NCBI RefSeq assembly: GCF_001577755.1
Contig: NZ_CP010776.1
Span: forward strand, 3,782,001-3,846,000
Direction: 5' to 3'
DNA from: Rufibacter sp. DG15C
GTDB taxonomy: Bacteria > Bacteroidota > Bacteroidia > Cytophagales > Hymenobacteraceae
DNA length: 64,000 nt
The number at the start of each line of letters is the position of its first letter. Positions within the stretch are counted from its first letter, which is position 1. Of this stretch, positions 43,680 to 53,572 are shown piece after piece. The translations under genes were made by a program, and so were the position numbers. The notes beneath the pieces were generated by a model that searched no databases, was not told where the DNA came from, and was given only the letters and a program-made list of their open reading frames with translations.

Positions 43680-44657
43680 ATGAAGGACGTAATTTTAGGT
43701 ATTGACATTGGGGGCACCAACACCAAATTTGGTTTCTTAGACCGTGATGGCATCAGCTTGGCCCAAGGTGAGCTTTCTACCAATGAAGGCGAAACGGTGC
43801 ATGATTTTTTGCGCACGCTGTACCAAGAGGTTCAAACCAAATTCAAGAAGATTGAAGATGAGGCCACGCTCATTGGCGTAGGCGTGGGCGCACCCAATGC
43901 CAACTATTACACCGGCACCATTGAAGAGGCCCCTAACCTGAAGTGGCACGGCAGCGTTCCCTTGGTGGAGCTTTTGCACCAGTACTTCAAAATGCCCGTT
44001 TTCCTGACCAATGACGCCAACGCCGCCGCCATAGGCGAGATGGTGTACGGCGGTGCCAAGAACATGCGCAATTTTGTGGTCATCACTCTAGGCACTGGCT
44101 TAGGTAGCGGCTTAGTGGTGAATGGACAATTGGTGTACGGCCATGACGGTTTTGCCGGAGAGATTGGCCACACCCTGGTAAACGTGAACGGACGCGGACG
44201 CATGTGTGGTTGCGGCAGAAAAGGCTGCTTAGAGACCTATGTGTCTGCCACAGGCATTAAGCGCACCGTGTATAAATTACTAGCCGACTCTACCGATTAC
44301 AGTGAGTTGCGCAGCGTGAGCTTCAATGACCTTACCGCTGAAATGATCACGCAAGCCGCCAAGCGCGGAGACAAGATTGCCATTGACGCCTTTGAATACA
44401 CCGGCAAGGTGCTGGGCATGAAACTAGCCGACACCGTAGCCCACTTGAGCCCAGAAGCCATCTTCTTGTTCGGCGGACTGGTGCGCGCAGAGGAGTTCCT
44501 GTTTGATCCTGTACGTTACCACATGGAGAAAAACCTGCTGCATGTTTTCAAAAACAAGGTAAAGATTCTTCCTTCAGGCCTAGGCTTGAACAACACCGCC
44601 ATCATGGGCGCGGCCGCCCTGGCCTGGAATGAAATTGAACGCGGAGCCACTGCATAA
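43680..44657 (+). CDS. ROK-family sugar kinase (glucokinase-like)
   Basis: 325 residues. ILGIDIGGTNTKFGFLD is the ATP phosphate-1 loop. FLTNDANAAAIGEMVYGG holds the catalytic Asp, VVITLGTGLGSGLVVNG the phosphate-2 loop, and GEIGHT the sugar-binding Glu and His. MCGCGRKGCLETYVSATGI is the ROK zinc-binding CxCGxxGCxE motif. This set fits glucokinase-type ROK proteins rather than repressors, as no helix-turn-helix is present. It would phosphorylate glucose. That fits the maltose locus 7 kb away, whose phosphorylase releases free glucose. Confidence 0.9.
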   Translation: MKDVILGIDIGGTNTKFGFLDRDGISLAQGELSTNEGETVHDFLRTLYQEVQTKFKKIEDEATLIGVGVGAPNANYYTGTIEEAPNLKWHGSVPLVELLHQYFKMPVFLTNDANAAAIGEMVYGGAKNMRNFVVITLGTGLGSGLVVNGQLVYGHDGFAGEIGHTLVNVNGRGRMCGCGRKGCLETYVSATGIKRTVYKLLADSTDYSELRSVSFNDLTAEMITQAAKRGDKIAIDAFEYTGKVLGMKLADTVAHLSPEAIFLFGGLVRAEEFLFDPVRYHMEKNLLHVFKNKVKILPSGLGLNNTAIMGAAALAWNEIERGATA

Positions 44658-44675
44658 TCAGGATACTTATCTTTT

Positions 44676-44718
44676 AAAAACGAAGAAGGCGCTACATGGT
44701 AGCGCCTTCTTCGTTTTT
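44676..44718. terminator. Terminator of the ROK gene, fused to a repeat
   Basis: A 19-bp stem (44676-44694 with 44700-44718) with loop CATGG, ending in a T run. The last seven bases (CGTTTTT) are also the first seven of repeat copy 7. Confidence 0.88.
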
Positions 44719-44749
44719 GGCCTGTTTTCTGGAAACCAAGCCGAAAACG
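44712..44749. repeat. 38-bp palindromic repeat, copy 7
   Basis: Its left arm is perfect (CGTTTTTGGCCTGTTTTC) and its right arm is decayed (AACCAAGCCGAAAACG). It starts inside the terminator's T run. Confidence 0.85.
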
Positions 44750-45196
44750 AAGTTCGGGTTTGTTCAAACTACTAACCGGGCAACTTTTAAAAACACGCCA
44801 TCACACTTTATAGCAACATTTCTTTAGAATATTAGTATTTACAAATATCCTATCTGTCTAGATACTGGCAGCATGGGGACGTTTACCAGATCAGCTTTCA
44901 ATTCCTCCTTCATACGTTTAGTGCTCTGCCTCCTGCGCTTCCTCTTATAGGAAGAGATAATGACTGGCGTTTCGTTGCTATAAATCCGCTATACTTCAAG
45001 CCTTACCTAATACTACCTTTCGCGCTTTCTGTGTACAAAGCTTTGGTTTTCAAACATTTTAAAGAAAACCATCTGCACTGATAAATCGATAGGTTATATA
45101 ATCACACCAAGATAAACCAAGATATTTCTTTCAAAAACATCTCAGGGCGAAGCCTGTGCCAGCCCTTTAAAGACTTTACTTTTTCTATGAAATAAG
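44750..45196. other. 447-base region without a recognised feature
   Basis: Upstream of the large secreted protein gene. I see no open frame of note, no repeat copy and no clear promoter box. Confidence 0.5.
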
Positions 45197-48100
45197 ATGT
45201 ACTATTTCAAATTCTGTCTCCTAGTCTGCTGCGTTTTCTTTCTGAACCTCGCGCACGTGTTGGCGCAGGACTGTGTTGCCGTCATCACGCCCTCTAACCC
45301 AGCGGCGGTCTGCCAGCCAGATGCCGTGACCCTGGCCGCCAACAGCGGGCCTGGCCTCACCTACCAATGGCAGAAGGACGGCACAGATATTCCAAATGCC
45401 ACCGGCGTAACTTTTACTGCGTCTACTTCTGGCAGCTATACTGTGCGGGTAAGTGCCCCTACGTGTACTACCAAAACCTCCACGCCCGTCACCGTTACCA
45501 TCACGCCGCAACCGGCCCAGCCTACTTTTCTAGTCAACCCCAATAATACGCAGTGCGCGGGCAAGCCTGTGTCTTTTTCCATTGTCAGTCCATTACCCAA
45601 CACCTCGTATGTCTGGGACTTCGGAGATGGCAGAACGGCCTCTGGCACCACGGTGGAGCATACCTATTATTCAGTAGGAACCGGCACCGTCAATTTTACC
45701 GCGCAAGTGTACGCCGTGACAGCTGATGGCTGTAACTCCCCTACGCGTTCAGCCAGTATTTCAGTGGCGCAGATTCCGGCTTTTACGCCGCCCAAAGACA
45801 GCAGTAATTTCCTTGTCTGTGTACCGGACAGCCAAAAGGTAATCAAACAGACTGCCTCGCTGCTCAACCAAACCCCAGTACCCAATAACATCTCCTCGTA
45901 TGTGGTGGACTTTGGAGACGGGGCCGGGCCGAAGGTGTTTACACCCAGTGATTTCACGGCATCCAAATCCATTAGAAACACCGTTCCTTATGACACTACC
46001 GGTGCCTTTCCTATCACCATTAGAGCCATTGGCGCCAACGGCTGTGATTCTGTCTATACCATTGACTATCAGGTAAACCGAAAACCAAAGGCGCATTTTA
46101 CCCCAAACAAGGAGCGCATAAACCCCAGTGAGTGTGTGCCCGTGAAAGTGACTGTAGACACTGACAGCAGCAGCGGCGGCAACTTGGCCTATGAATGGCA
46201 GGTGCTCAACAAGAACGGGCAAGAGGCAGGTGCCAATGATATAGAATATTTGGAGCAGACCAATAACACGTCTAAAAACCCCATCTTCAGCTTCAAGACC
46301 ATTGGCAGGTTCACCATCAAACTCTTCGTGTCTAATTCCTGCGGAAAGGACTCCACGGAGCAGAGCGTGCTCATTGCCTTACCCGAAGTCCGGATGCAGG
46401 CAGACTCTACCTATTGCGGCGCGCCGGCCACCGTCAAGTTTAGCGGGGACTTGGTGGAGTTTGACGCCAACCTGGGCACCATCAGTTCTTATGCCTGGAC
46501 GGTTTCGGGGGCCTCAGGGGCAACGGCTGTGAACGGCACAACGCTGCAAGACAAGGCTCCGGAAATCAGGTTCCCTAACGTGGGCGTGTACACAGTCACG
46601 GTGGTGGTCAAGAACGAATGCGGCGCCTCAGACGAGGTGGAACAACAGATGGCCACTGCTACCATCACCATCAATGACATACCCACGGCTCCTACGTTCA
46701 GTGGCACATCCACGCAAATTTGTAATGAAACAGCAGCCTTGATTAGACCCACAGGCCCGGGTGTGTCCTTTAATTTTTACAGTGATCCTGCCGGCGGTAC
46801 GCCCTTGAAAACCGGAAGAGACTACACCACAGACACCTTGAGCGCATCGGTGACCTACTATGTTTCTGCCGTGACAGACAAAGGCTGTGAAAGCGCAACC
46901 CGCACGCCCTTCACCGTCAACGTCACTCCTGGCATAACGGATAATACCATTGCCGTGGAAGGCACCAATGCTCAGATCTGCGCAGGCTCAGAACCGGGCA
47001 CCATTACCGGCACGGCTGCCAAAGAAGGAAACGCTACGCCTACCTATCTCTGGCAGAAAAGCACTACCAGTGAAACCACCGGTTTTACCACCGTTTCGGG
47101 TGTGACTTCTCAGGATTATGCGCCGGGAGCTCTGGCCGCTACCACGTGGTTTAGAAGGATTGCCCGTTCCAATTTCTCCTGCAACCCAGATACCAGCAAC
47201 GTGGTGGTGGTGGTGGTGAGCCCGCCCATTGAAGGCAATACCATCAACGTAGGCGGCGGCGGGTTGAGCACCATCTGCGAGGGCGTCACTGCCCCAGAGA
47301 TACTTGGCACCCCCATCGCCGGCGTTACCTTCCAATGGGAAAGCAGCAACAATGCCACCGATGGGTTTACTGCCGCACCGGGCGTCAACACGCAGCAGAA
47401 CTACAGCCCAGGCATTTTAACCCAAACCACGTTCTTTAGACGGCGTGTGATTAGTTCTGCTTGTGACCAGGCTTCTGCCTCTGTGGTAGAGATACGCGTC
47501 ACCCCTAAATTGACAGGCAATACCATTGAGGGCAACCAGGAAATTTGCGCTACCGGCGCCGCCCCTTCCCCACTGACTGGAAGCATTCCTACGGGTGGAG
47601 TGCTGGCCAAAACCTATCGATGGGAAAGCAGCCTGACCGGCAACTCTGAAGACTTCCAGACGGCCGCCGGCACCAACACAGGCCAGAATTATTCCCCGGG
47701 CGTTCTTACCCAGACCACGTATTTTAGAAGATTGGTTTCTTCTGGGGGCTGTGATTCTGTGGTAAGTAATATTGTCAAGATTACGGTGAGCGCCACCATC
47801 AATGACAACACCATTTCGGCTACGCAGACTTCAGTTTGCCAAAATACCAGCACCTCTTTTTCTGGGTCTGTTCCTACCGGGGGCTCTGGCACGCTAAGCA
47901 TCCAATGGCAGAAGAGCACCACCAACGGCAGTGATGGGTTCCAGAACATTGCGGGAGCCACTTCACAGAACTACACGCCGCCACCTACCAATCTAAACAC
48001 CTGGTATAGAAGACTGGTCACCTCGTCAGGCAACACGTGCCCGGCTAACATCTCCAACGTGATTCTCATCTCAGTGGAGCCATCTCCCGTGGCCCCAACC

Positions 48101-48823
48101 GTACAGTCTGCCAATGTGACTTCCTGCGCTGGCGAATCCGTGACACTGCGGGCTTCTGGGACGGGTGGCGTGTTTGAGTGGTTTACTACGCCAGAAGGCG
48201 GCACACCGGTATTCATAGGGCCAGAATTCCAGACCGGACCTTTGACGGCTACCACCAACTACTATGTGCAGGCCAAAAACACCAACCAGTGCGTGAGCGT
48301 GACCCGCACCCAGGTGAAGGTGACCGTGAGCAACGCCGTAGCAGACGCCGGGCCAGACGCCACCATCATTGAAGGCCAGGCGGCTACCCTGCGCGGAAGC
48401 GGCGGTGCCACTTATCTCTGGACGCCGGCCACGGGCCTAAGCAGTAACACCGCCGCTAACCCAGCAGCCAGCCCTATTGTGACCACCACGTATACCCTGC
48501 AAGTAACAGATGCCAACGGCTGCACCGACACTGATGAAGTCACGGTAAACGTGATAGGTGGTCTTAAAATTGTGAACACCTTCTCCCCGAACGGCGATGG
48601 CATCAATGAAACCTGGGACTTGGGCAACGTGAGCAATTTCCCTGAGATCAGCATTGAGATTTTCAATAGATGGGGCCAGCGCATTTACACGTCCAAGGGC
48701 TATGCCACGCCTTGGGACGGCACCTACAATGGCAAGGCCCTGCCGGTAGACACTTACTACTACATCATCAGGCTGAACCAGGATGAGAATCCTTTGAAAG
48801 GCAGTGTCACCATTATCAAATAA
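45197..48823 (+). CDS. Large secreted PKD/Ig-like protein with gliding-motility C-terminal domain
   Basis: 1208 residues. A signal peptide (FCLLVCCVFFLNLAHVLAQ) precedes Ig-like and PKD-type domains (SYVWDFGDGRTASG near residue 140; YVVDFGDGAG near 235). At about residues 575-960 lie four related units of about 85-90 residues, each starting near DNTI or GNTI, with WQKS or WESS in the middle and TTWFRR or TTYFRR near the end. The C-terminus (NTFSPNGDGINETWDLGNVS, then EIFNRWGQRIY and PWDGTYNGKALPVDTYYYII) is the CHU_C / type B sorting domain for type IX secretion. The protein is exported, probably cell-surface bound. It is paired with the PorP/SprF-like gene three bases on. Confidence 0.92.
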   Translation: MYYFKFCLLVCCVFFLNLAHVLAQDCVAVITPSNPAAVCQPDAVTLAANSGPGLTYQWQKDGTDIPNATGVTFTASTSGSYTVRVSAPTCTTKTSTPVTVTITPQPAQPTFLVNPNNTQCAGKPVSFSIVSPLPNTSYVWDFGDGRTASGTTVEHTYYSVGTGTVNFTAQVYAVTADGCNSPTRSASISVAQIPAFTPPKDSSNFLVCVPDSQKVIKQTASLLNQTPVPNNISSYVVDFGDGAGPKVFTPSDFTASKSIRNTVPYDTTGAFPITIRAIGANGCDSVYTIDYQVNRKPKAHFTPNKERINPSECVPVKVTVDTDSSSGGNLAYEWQVLNKNGQEAGANDIEYLEQTNNTSKNPIFSFKTIGRFTIKLFVSNSCGKDSTEQSVLIALPEVRMQADSTYCGAPATVKFSGDLVEFDANLGTISSYAWTVSGASGATAVNGTTLQDKAPEIRFPNVGVYTVTVVVKNECGASDEVEQQMATATITINDIPTAPTFSGTSTQICNETAALIRPTGPGVSFNFYSDPAGGTPLKTGRDYTTDTLSASVTYYVSAVTDKGCESATRTPFTVNVTPGITDNTIAVEGTNAQICAGSEPGTITGTAAKEGNATPTYLWQKSTTSETTGFTTVSGVTSQDYAPGALAATTWFRRIARSNFSCNPDTSNVVVVVVSPPIEGNTINVGGGGLSTICEGVTAPEILGTPIAGVTFQWESSNNATDGFTAAPGVNTQQNYSPGILTQTTFFRRRVISSACDQASASVVEIRVTPKLTGNTIEGNQEICATGAAPSPLTGSIPTGGVLAKTYRWESSLTGNSEDFQTAAGTNTGQNYSPGVLTQTTYFRRLVSSGGCDSVVSNIVKITVSATINDNTISATQTSVCQNTSTSFSGSVPTGGSGTLSIQWQKSTTNGSDGFQNIAGATSQNYTPPPTNLNTWYRRLVTSSGNTCPANISNVILISVEPSPVAPTVQSANVTSCAGESVTLRASGTGGVFEWFTTPEGGTPVFIGPEFQTGPLTATTNYYVQAKNTNQCVSVTRTQVKVTVSNAVADAGPDATIIEGQAATLRGSGGATYLWTPATGLSSNTAANPAASPIVTTTYTLQVTDANGCTDTDEVTVNVIGGLKIVNTFSPNGDGINETWDLGNVSNFPEISIEIFNRWGQRIYTSKGYATPWDGTYNGKALPVDTYYYIIRLNQDENPLKGSVTIIK

Positions 48824-48826
48824 ACC

Positions 48827-49828
48827 ATGATGAAAAAATCACTATCGCTTTGGGTTTTGATGCTGGTAGTCACCACAACGGGTTGGGCGCAGCAACGGCC
48901 CCAGTACACCCAGTACATGATTAACAGCTACCTCCTAAATCCCGCCATTACCGGCATTGAAGATTACACAGACATTAAGCTGGGATCCCGGCAACAGTGG
49001 GTAGGCTTAGAGGGCGCACCCAAGACGTATTACTTCAGTGCCCATACGCCTCTGAATAAAGCCGTAGGAAGTGTACGAAGCGCCTCTAGTCCTAGCGGCG
49101 TCCGGACGGTCAACAAGAATAAGTTTGTGCCGGCGTACCCGCACCATGGCGTGGGCATTATGGCCGTGGTTGATAAGGCCGGGCCCTTGCGCAGAACCAA
49201 CGTCAACTTATCCTATGCCTACCACCTACCCGTGACCAGGAGCATCACCGTGTCTGTAGGTGCTCATGGCGGCATATTAAGAAACAGCTTCAATTCAAGC
49301 GAGGCCACCTTCTCCAACCCCGCAGAGCCAGCTCTGGGCAGTGATTTTCTGAACAGGAATTATATCGACGTGGGCTTAGGCACCTGGATTTATGCGCCCA
49401 ATTTCTACGCGGGCTTTTCTGGCGCGCAATTGTTACACACTGAGCTGCGCGCCTCTGAAGGAGCCGTCACCGAAGGGATTGTGCAACGGCATTTCTTCGG
49501 GATGGCAGGCTATAAATTTAGAGTGGGCCCTGCGGTGACGCTAATACCTTCTGTCTTGGTAAAGATTGCCTCGCCTAGTCCTACCACCATAGACGCCAAT
49601 TTGCGCGCCGTGTACGCAGACAGGTTCTGGGTGGGCGCTACCTACCGCACCAAAGATGCCTACGCTGCCATGCTGGGTCTTAACCTCACGTATTTTCTGG
49701 AGGCGAGCTATGCCTATGACTACAACACCTCCAACCTTAACATAGCCAACTCCGGCTCACATGAGGTAACCGTGGGGGTGCGGCTCTTTAACCGAGGCAA
49801 GGTTTTGTGCCCTCGGTGGATGAACTAA
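48827..49828 (+). CDS. PorP/SprF-family type IX secretion membrane protein
   Basis: 333 residues. The signal peptide (LSLWVLMLVVTTTGWAQ) is followed by QRPQYTQYMINSYLLNPAIT, the hallmark start of PorP/SprF proteins. Beta-barrel-like strands run to the end (YKFRVGPAVTLIPSVLVKI; YFLEASYAYDYNTSNL). SprF-type proteins sit in the outer membrane and help attach the partner with a type B sorting domain. The gene begins three bases after that partner's stop, which is the usual pairing in Bacteroidota. Confidence 0.92.
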   Translation: MMKKSLSLWVLMLVVTTTGWAQQRPQYTQYMINSYLLNPAITGIEDYTDIKLGSRQQWVGLEGAPKTYYFSAHTPLNKAVGSVRSASSPSGVRTVNKNKFVPAYPHHGVGIMAVVDKAGPLRRTNVNLSYAYHLPVTRSITVSVGAHGGILRNSFNSSEATFSNPAEPALGSDFLNRNYIDVGLGTWIYAPNFYAGFSGAQLLHTELRASEGAVTEGIVQRHFFGMAGYKFRVGPAVTLIPSVLVKIASPSPTTIDANLRAVYADRFWVGATYRTKDAYAAMLGLNLTYFLEASYAYDYNTSNLNIANSGSHEVTVGVRLFNRGKVLCPRWMN

Positions 49829-49843
49829 TGCCCATTAAAAAGC

Positions 49844-49897
49844 CCTTGCTTCGTTTTTAGCGTATTTCTTAGAAATCAGGCTAAAAACGAAGCAAGG
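49844..49897. terminator. Terminator built on repeat copy 8
   Basis: Repeat copy 8 (49852-49889) is extended by CCTTGCTT (49844-49851) and AAGCAAGG (49890-49897), which pair. A T-rich tract follows on the plus strand. It lies 16 bases past the PorP gene. Confidence 0.7.
49852..49889. repeat. 38-bp palindromic repeat, copy 8
   Basis: A diverged copy (TTAGCGTATTTCTTAGAAAT in the middle) whose outer arms still pair. Confidence 0.75.
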
Positions 49898-49953
49898 ACT
49901 TTTCTTTTTTTTAATATCAAATTTCAGGATGCAAACTCTCCTTACAAGGTCTT

Positions 49954-49991
49954 CAATTTTGGGGTATTTTCAGGAAATCAGGCCAAAAACG
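49954..49991. repeat. 38-bp palindromic repeat, copy 9
   Basis: The left arm has decayed (GGGGTATTTTC, as in copy 1); the right arm is near-perfect. It lies 65 bases from copy 8. Confidence 0.75.
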
Positions 49992-50023
49992 ACTATATAA
50001 AATGTCAATCCCTTATCCAAAGA

Positions 50024-51181
50024 CTATTTCTTTGAAAACAGCCAGGTAAAAGCGTCTGGGAATTCGCGTTGCCAGAAGGATTCTTTGTGTTCTCCGTCTG
50101 CGTGCACCTCATATTGCAGGTTCTTCTTTTTCAAGCCTTTTTGCAACAGCAAGTCGCGCATCCTGGCCATGTCTGGCACCATGTCCTTCCCTTCCTTCTC
50201 GCCGGCCAGCAACACTATTTTCACATCTTTGGGTACTTTGTTTTTTGAAACATAATCATACATCTCTGGAGACACCCAAAACGCTGGTGAAAAGACGCCT
50301 GCTTTCCCGAAAACCTGTGGATGCTTCATTACCGCGTACAAAGAAATCAGGCCGCCCATAGAGCTGCCGGCCACGCCAGTGTACTTTTTCTCGGGCTTGG
50401 TTCTATAATGCGCGTCAATGTATGGCTTTAAGGTCTGGGCCAGGAAATCAACGTAGGCTTCGCCTTGTCCGCCGCCATATTTATCATTCTTCCAGGCAGT
50501 GTATTCGTTCATTCGTTGGTCGCCGCCGTTGTCTGGGGCCACAATGATGGCGCTCAGGCCTTTCTCCATGAACAACTTGTCCATGGACTCATCAATGCCC
50601 CACTCCCCACTGAAACCATAAAAGGCGTCAAACAAATTCTGCCCGTCATGCATGTACAGCACCGGGTACTTTTTGCCCGAAGTGGCATAGTCTGGCGGCA
50701 GGTAAATCCAGACCCGTCGGCTGCGGTTAAGTTGGGGCATCCAGAACTCGTGGCTCAACACCTTCACGTTGGCAGAGGCGGTATGCACTTTGTCTGGACT
50801 AGCATGGAAATCTGACCAGCTTTCAATTTCCACGCGTACGGTGTCGGTTGGTTTTTTGGCCAGGTAGGTTCTGTTGTTTTTAGGGGCGCCGCTGACCAAG
50901 GCCTCGCCGGTGGCCCAACTGCCCCGCGTAATTTTATATTCCAGCTCGTCCTTGCCAGAGGGCATGGTCAGGTACCAATGGCCGTTCGATGCTTTTTTAA
51001 ACGTATGAGCCAGACTTCTGGGGTTCCAATTGTTATGATTGCCCGCCAGGAAAATCGTATCCAGCGCCGGGGTTTTGGAAGGCATTTTGGTTACTTCAAA
51101 AGTGATTTGCGCCGAGGCTGCTTGCACGCCGGCACCCATCAACAGAAGGATCATCAGCTTAGTTTTGAAGCTGTTTTTCAT
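50024..51181 (-). CDS. Secreted esterase with N-terminal starch-binding-like domain
   Basis: 385 residues with a signal peptide (KLMILLLMGAGVQAASAQ). Residues 25-110 resemble a CBM20/E-set carbohydrate-binding domain (IFLAGNHNNWNPRSLAH; EYKITRGSW). The alpha/beta-hydrolase part shows YPVLYMHDGQNLFD, GVAGSSMGGLISL with the nucleophilic Ser, and a C-terminal GEHKESFWQREFP with the catalytic His. This is the esterase D/Fes-like layout. It probably removes acyl groups from a glycan or glycoconjugate. Its place beside the amylases suggests alpha-glucan use, but it is divergent from them. Confidence 0.82.
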   Translation of the reverse strand: MKNSFKTKLMILLLMGAGVQAASAQITFEVTKMPSKTPALDTIFLAGNHNNWNPRSLAHTFKKASNGHWYLTMPSGKDELEYKITRGSWATGEALVSGAPKNNRTYLAKKPTDTVRVEIESWSDFHASPDKVHTASANVKVLSHEFWMPQLNRSRRVWIYLPPDYATSGKKYPVLYMHDGQNLFDAFYGFSGEWGIDESMDKLFMEKGLSAIIVAPDNGGDQRMNEYTAWKNDKYGGGQGEAYVDFLAQTLKPYIDAHYRTKPEKKYTGVAGSSMGGLISLYAVMKHPQVFGKAGVFSPAFWVSPEMYDYVSKNKVPKDVKIVLLAGEKEGKDMVPDMARMRDLLLQKGLKKKNLQYEVHADGEHKESFWQREFPDAFTWLFSKK

Positions 51182-51583
51182 AATTTGGCATTTTTAAATC
51201 AAGGAAATCGATTTCCCTCTCACAAAACTTATTATTTTTGGTGTAAATATTATAAAACTAGCAAAGAATCGCTAGTCCTAAAGATATTCTACCACCAGCG
51301 GGCTTTCAAAAAGGAACTCACCGTAAAACTTAAGATCAGTTGAAATCTAGATTTAAATTTTGAACTACTTCTGTATCAAGTCATAAGTGTTTCACTTTTG
51401 CCAAAGGGTCACCGTAAACACCTTACTTGCTCAGGCACCAGGAAATGAATTAGAGTAAACGATTTCTTAAGCAAAAGAACCGTTGGAGTATAAAAGAGAA
51501 AAGGATTCCATTTTTGGCCTGTTTTCTAGAAATCACGCTGAAAACGAATATTAAAACTTGACTTAAACCATAGAGACAGATAT
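51182..51583. other. 402-base region between divergent esterase and amylase genes
   Basis: It contains repeat copy 10 near its right end. The rest, AT-rich, should hold the promoters of both genes; no clear box or operator was seen. Confidence 0.5.
51509..51546. repeat. 38-bp palindromic repeat, copy 10
   Basis: The left arm is near-perfect (CATTTTTGGCCTGTTTTC), the centre TA, and the right arm decayed (GAAATCACGCTGAAAACG). It ends 37 bases before the amylase ATG. Confidence 0.8.
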
Positions 51584-53479
51584 ATGCGGAATTCTACTTT
51601 CGGTTGGGCAAATAGACTCAATGTTTTGCTTCTTCTTTTGTTGGTCACCTCCACCACGCAGGCCCAGAAAAAAGACGCCATTACACGCATTGACCCAACC
51701 TTCTGGTGGGTGGGCATGAAAAACCCCAACCTGCAACTGTTGGTGTACGGCCCCAATGCTGGTACCTATGACTACTCCTTGAGCCATCCGGGGGTGACGC
51801 TGGTGAAGACCAACAAAGTGGAAAACCCTAACTATGCCTTTATTGATGTGACCATTGCGCCTACCGCCAAAGCGGGCAGCTTCACGTTGACTGGTAAAAA
51901 AGGCGGCAAGACCATCAAACGCACCTATGAGCTAAAGGCGCGCACCGCAGAACCAAAGGCCCAAGGCCTAAACGGCTCTGACTTCATTTACCTGGTCCTG
52001 CCTGACCGCTTCTCCAACGGCGACCCCAAGAATGACAAGTTCAAGGACATGGCCGACCCCAGCGCCGACCGCAACAACCCGTTCCTGCGTCACGGCGGAG
52101 ACATACAGGGCATTCAGAACCATTTAGACTACTTTCAGGAGTTTGGCGTGACGGCGCTGTGGCTGAACCCGGTGATTGAGAACAACCAACCATTGACGGA
52201 TGAGGGCGGCACCAAACGCAGCGCCTACCACGGCTACGCCTTCACCGACCATTACAACGTAGACCGCCGCTTGGGTGGCAACGAAGCGTACAAAAAACTA
52301 GCCCAGGCAGCGCACGCGAGAGGCATGAAAATTGTGCAGGACGCCGTGTACAACCACGTGGGCATCAACCACTGGTTTATCAAAGACCTGCCCAGCAAAG
52401 ATTGGGTGCACCAGTTCCCCAGCTACACCAACACCTCGCACAAGTTCCAGCCCATCATTGACCCCAACGGCTCCAAAGCAGACTGGAGCATCATGCTCAA
52501 CGGTTGGTTCACGCCCTTCATGCCCGACCTGAACCATGACAACAAGTTGGTGGAGAACTACCTCATTCAGCATGCCATCTGGACGGTCGAGCATTTCGGC
52601 GTAGATGCCTGGCGCATTGACACCTACATGTACAATGAGGACCAGTTCATGAACCGCTGTAACCAGGCTCTGCTGGACGAGTACCCCAACATCCACATCT
52701 TCGGGGAGAGCTGGGTGAACAATGTCATCGCGCAGTCCCGCTTTGTGCGCAACAACATCAACTTCCCGTTCAAGAGCAACCAACCCGGCACCTTGGACTT
52801 CGTCCTGTTCAACGCCATTAATGACGCGCTCAACCAGAATTTTGGCTGGGACGAGGGCGTGAGCAAAGTACATCAGGTCTTGGCCCAGGATGCCGTGTAT
52901 GCAGACCCTATGAAACTGGTGACCTTCCTGGACAACCATGACATGAACCGCTACTTCTCCGTGATTGGCGAAGACCTGAACAAATACAAAATGGGCATGA
53001 CCTGGCTCTTGACCACGCGCGGTATTCCGTCCCTGTACTACGGCACCGAGATTCTGATGAAGAACTTCAAGGACCCCTCAGACGCTGAAGTGCGCAAGGA
53101 TTTCCCGGGTGGTTTTGCCGGTGACAAGGAGAACAAGTTCTTGGCCTCAGGGAGAAATGAGCGTGAGAATGACGCCTTCAATTTTGTAAAGGCCCTGGCC
53201 AACTACCGTAAGAACACCCCTGCCCTGCACTCTGGTAAACTGATGCAGTTTGTACCGCAGGACGGTATCTACGTGTACTTCCGGTACAACCAGGACAAGA
53301 CCGTGATGGTGGCCACCAATACTACCGATAAAGAGGTTGATTTAAAAACCGAGCGCTTTGCAGAGCGCACGGCCGGCTTCACCAAAGCCCAGAACGTCAT
53401 CACCAACCAGCCGGTAAGCAGCCTGGCCAGTATTAAGATTCCGGCCAAGACCGCCTTGGTGCTGGAGCTACAGAAATAA
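51584..53479 (+). CDS. Secreted GH13 alpha-amylase / neopullulanase-like enzyme
   Basis: 631 residues. The signal peptide (NVLLLLLLVTSTTQAQ) precedes an Ig-like N-terminal domain (residues 30-120, FWWVGMKNPNLQLLVYG) as in neopullulanase and cyclomaltodextrinase. The GH13 barrel shows DRFSNGDPKND, DAVYNHVG, DAWRIDTYMYN with the nucleophile Asp (about residue 346), FGESW with the acid Glu (about 375), and FLDNHDMNRY with the third Asp (about 449). All catalytic residues are present. It cleaves alpha-glucans outside the inner membrane. It begins the plus-strand maltose operon: amylase, pgmB, GH65, amylase, transporter. Confidence 0.93.
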   Translation: MRNSTFGWANRLNVLLLLLLVTSTTQAQKKDAITRIDPTFWWVGMKNPNLQLLVYGPNAGTYDYSLSHPGVTLVKTNKVENPNYAFIDVTIAPTAKAGSFTLTGKKGGKTIKRTYELKARTAEPKAQGLNGSDFIYLVLPDRFSNGDPKNDKFKDMADPSADRNNPFLRHGGDIQGIQNHLDYFQEFGVTALWLNPVIENNQPLTDEGGTKRSAYHGYAFTDHYNVDRRLGGNEAYKKLAQAAHARGMKIVQDAVYNHVGINHWFIKDLPSKDWVHQFPSYTNTSHKFQPIIDPNGSKADWSIMLNGWFTPFMPDLNHDNKLVENYLIQHAIWTVEHFGVDAWRIDTYMYNEDQFMNRCNQALLDEYPNIHIFGESWVNNVIAQSRFVRNNINFPFKSNQPGTLDFVLFNAINDALNQNFGWDEGVSKVHQVLAQDAVYADPMKLVTFLDNHDMNRYFSVIGEDLNKYKMGMTWLLTTRGIPSLYYGTEILMKNFKDPSDAEVRKDFPGGFAGDKENKFLASGRNERENDAFNFVKALANYRKNTPALHSGKLMQFVPQDGIYVYFRYNQDKTVMVATNTTDKEVDLKTERFAERTAGFTKAQNVITNQPVSSLASIKIPAKTALVLELQK

Positions 53480-53481
53480 AC

Positions 53482-53519
53482 CGTTTTTGGCCTATTTTCT
53501 GGAAAACAGGCCGAAAACG
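53482..53519. repeat. 38-bp palindromic repeat, copy 11
   Basis: Near-consensus copy (CCTATTTTCTGGAAAACAGG in the middle), directly after the amylase stop codon, inside the maltose operon. Confidence 0.9.
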
Positions 53520-53572
53520 CCCTTACCTTCAACCCTCCATTGAGAGGTATAACCTTACAAGAAAAGAAGTAA

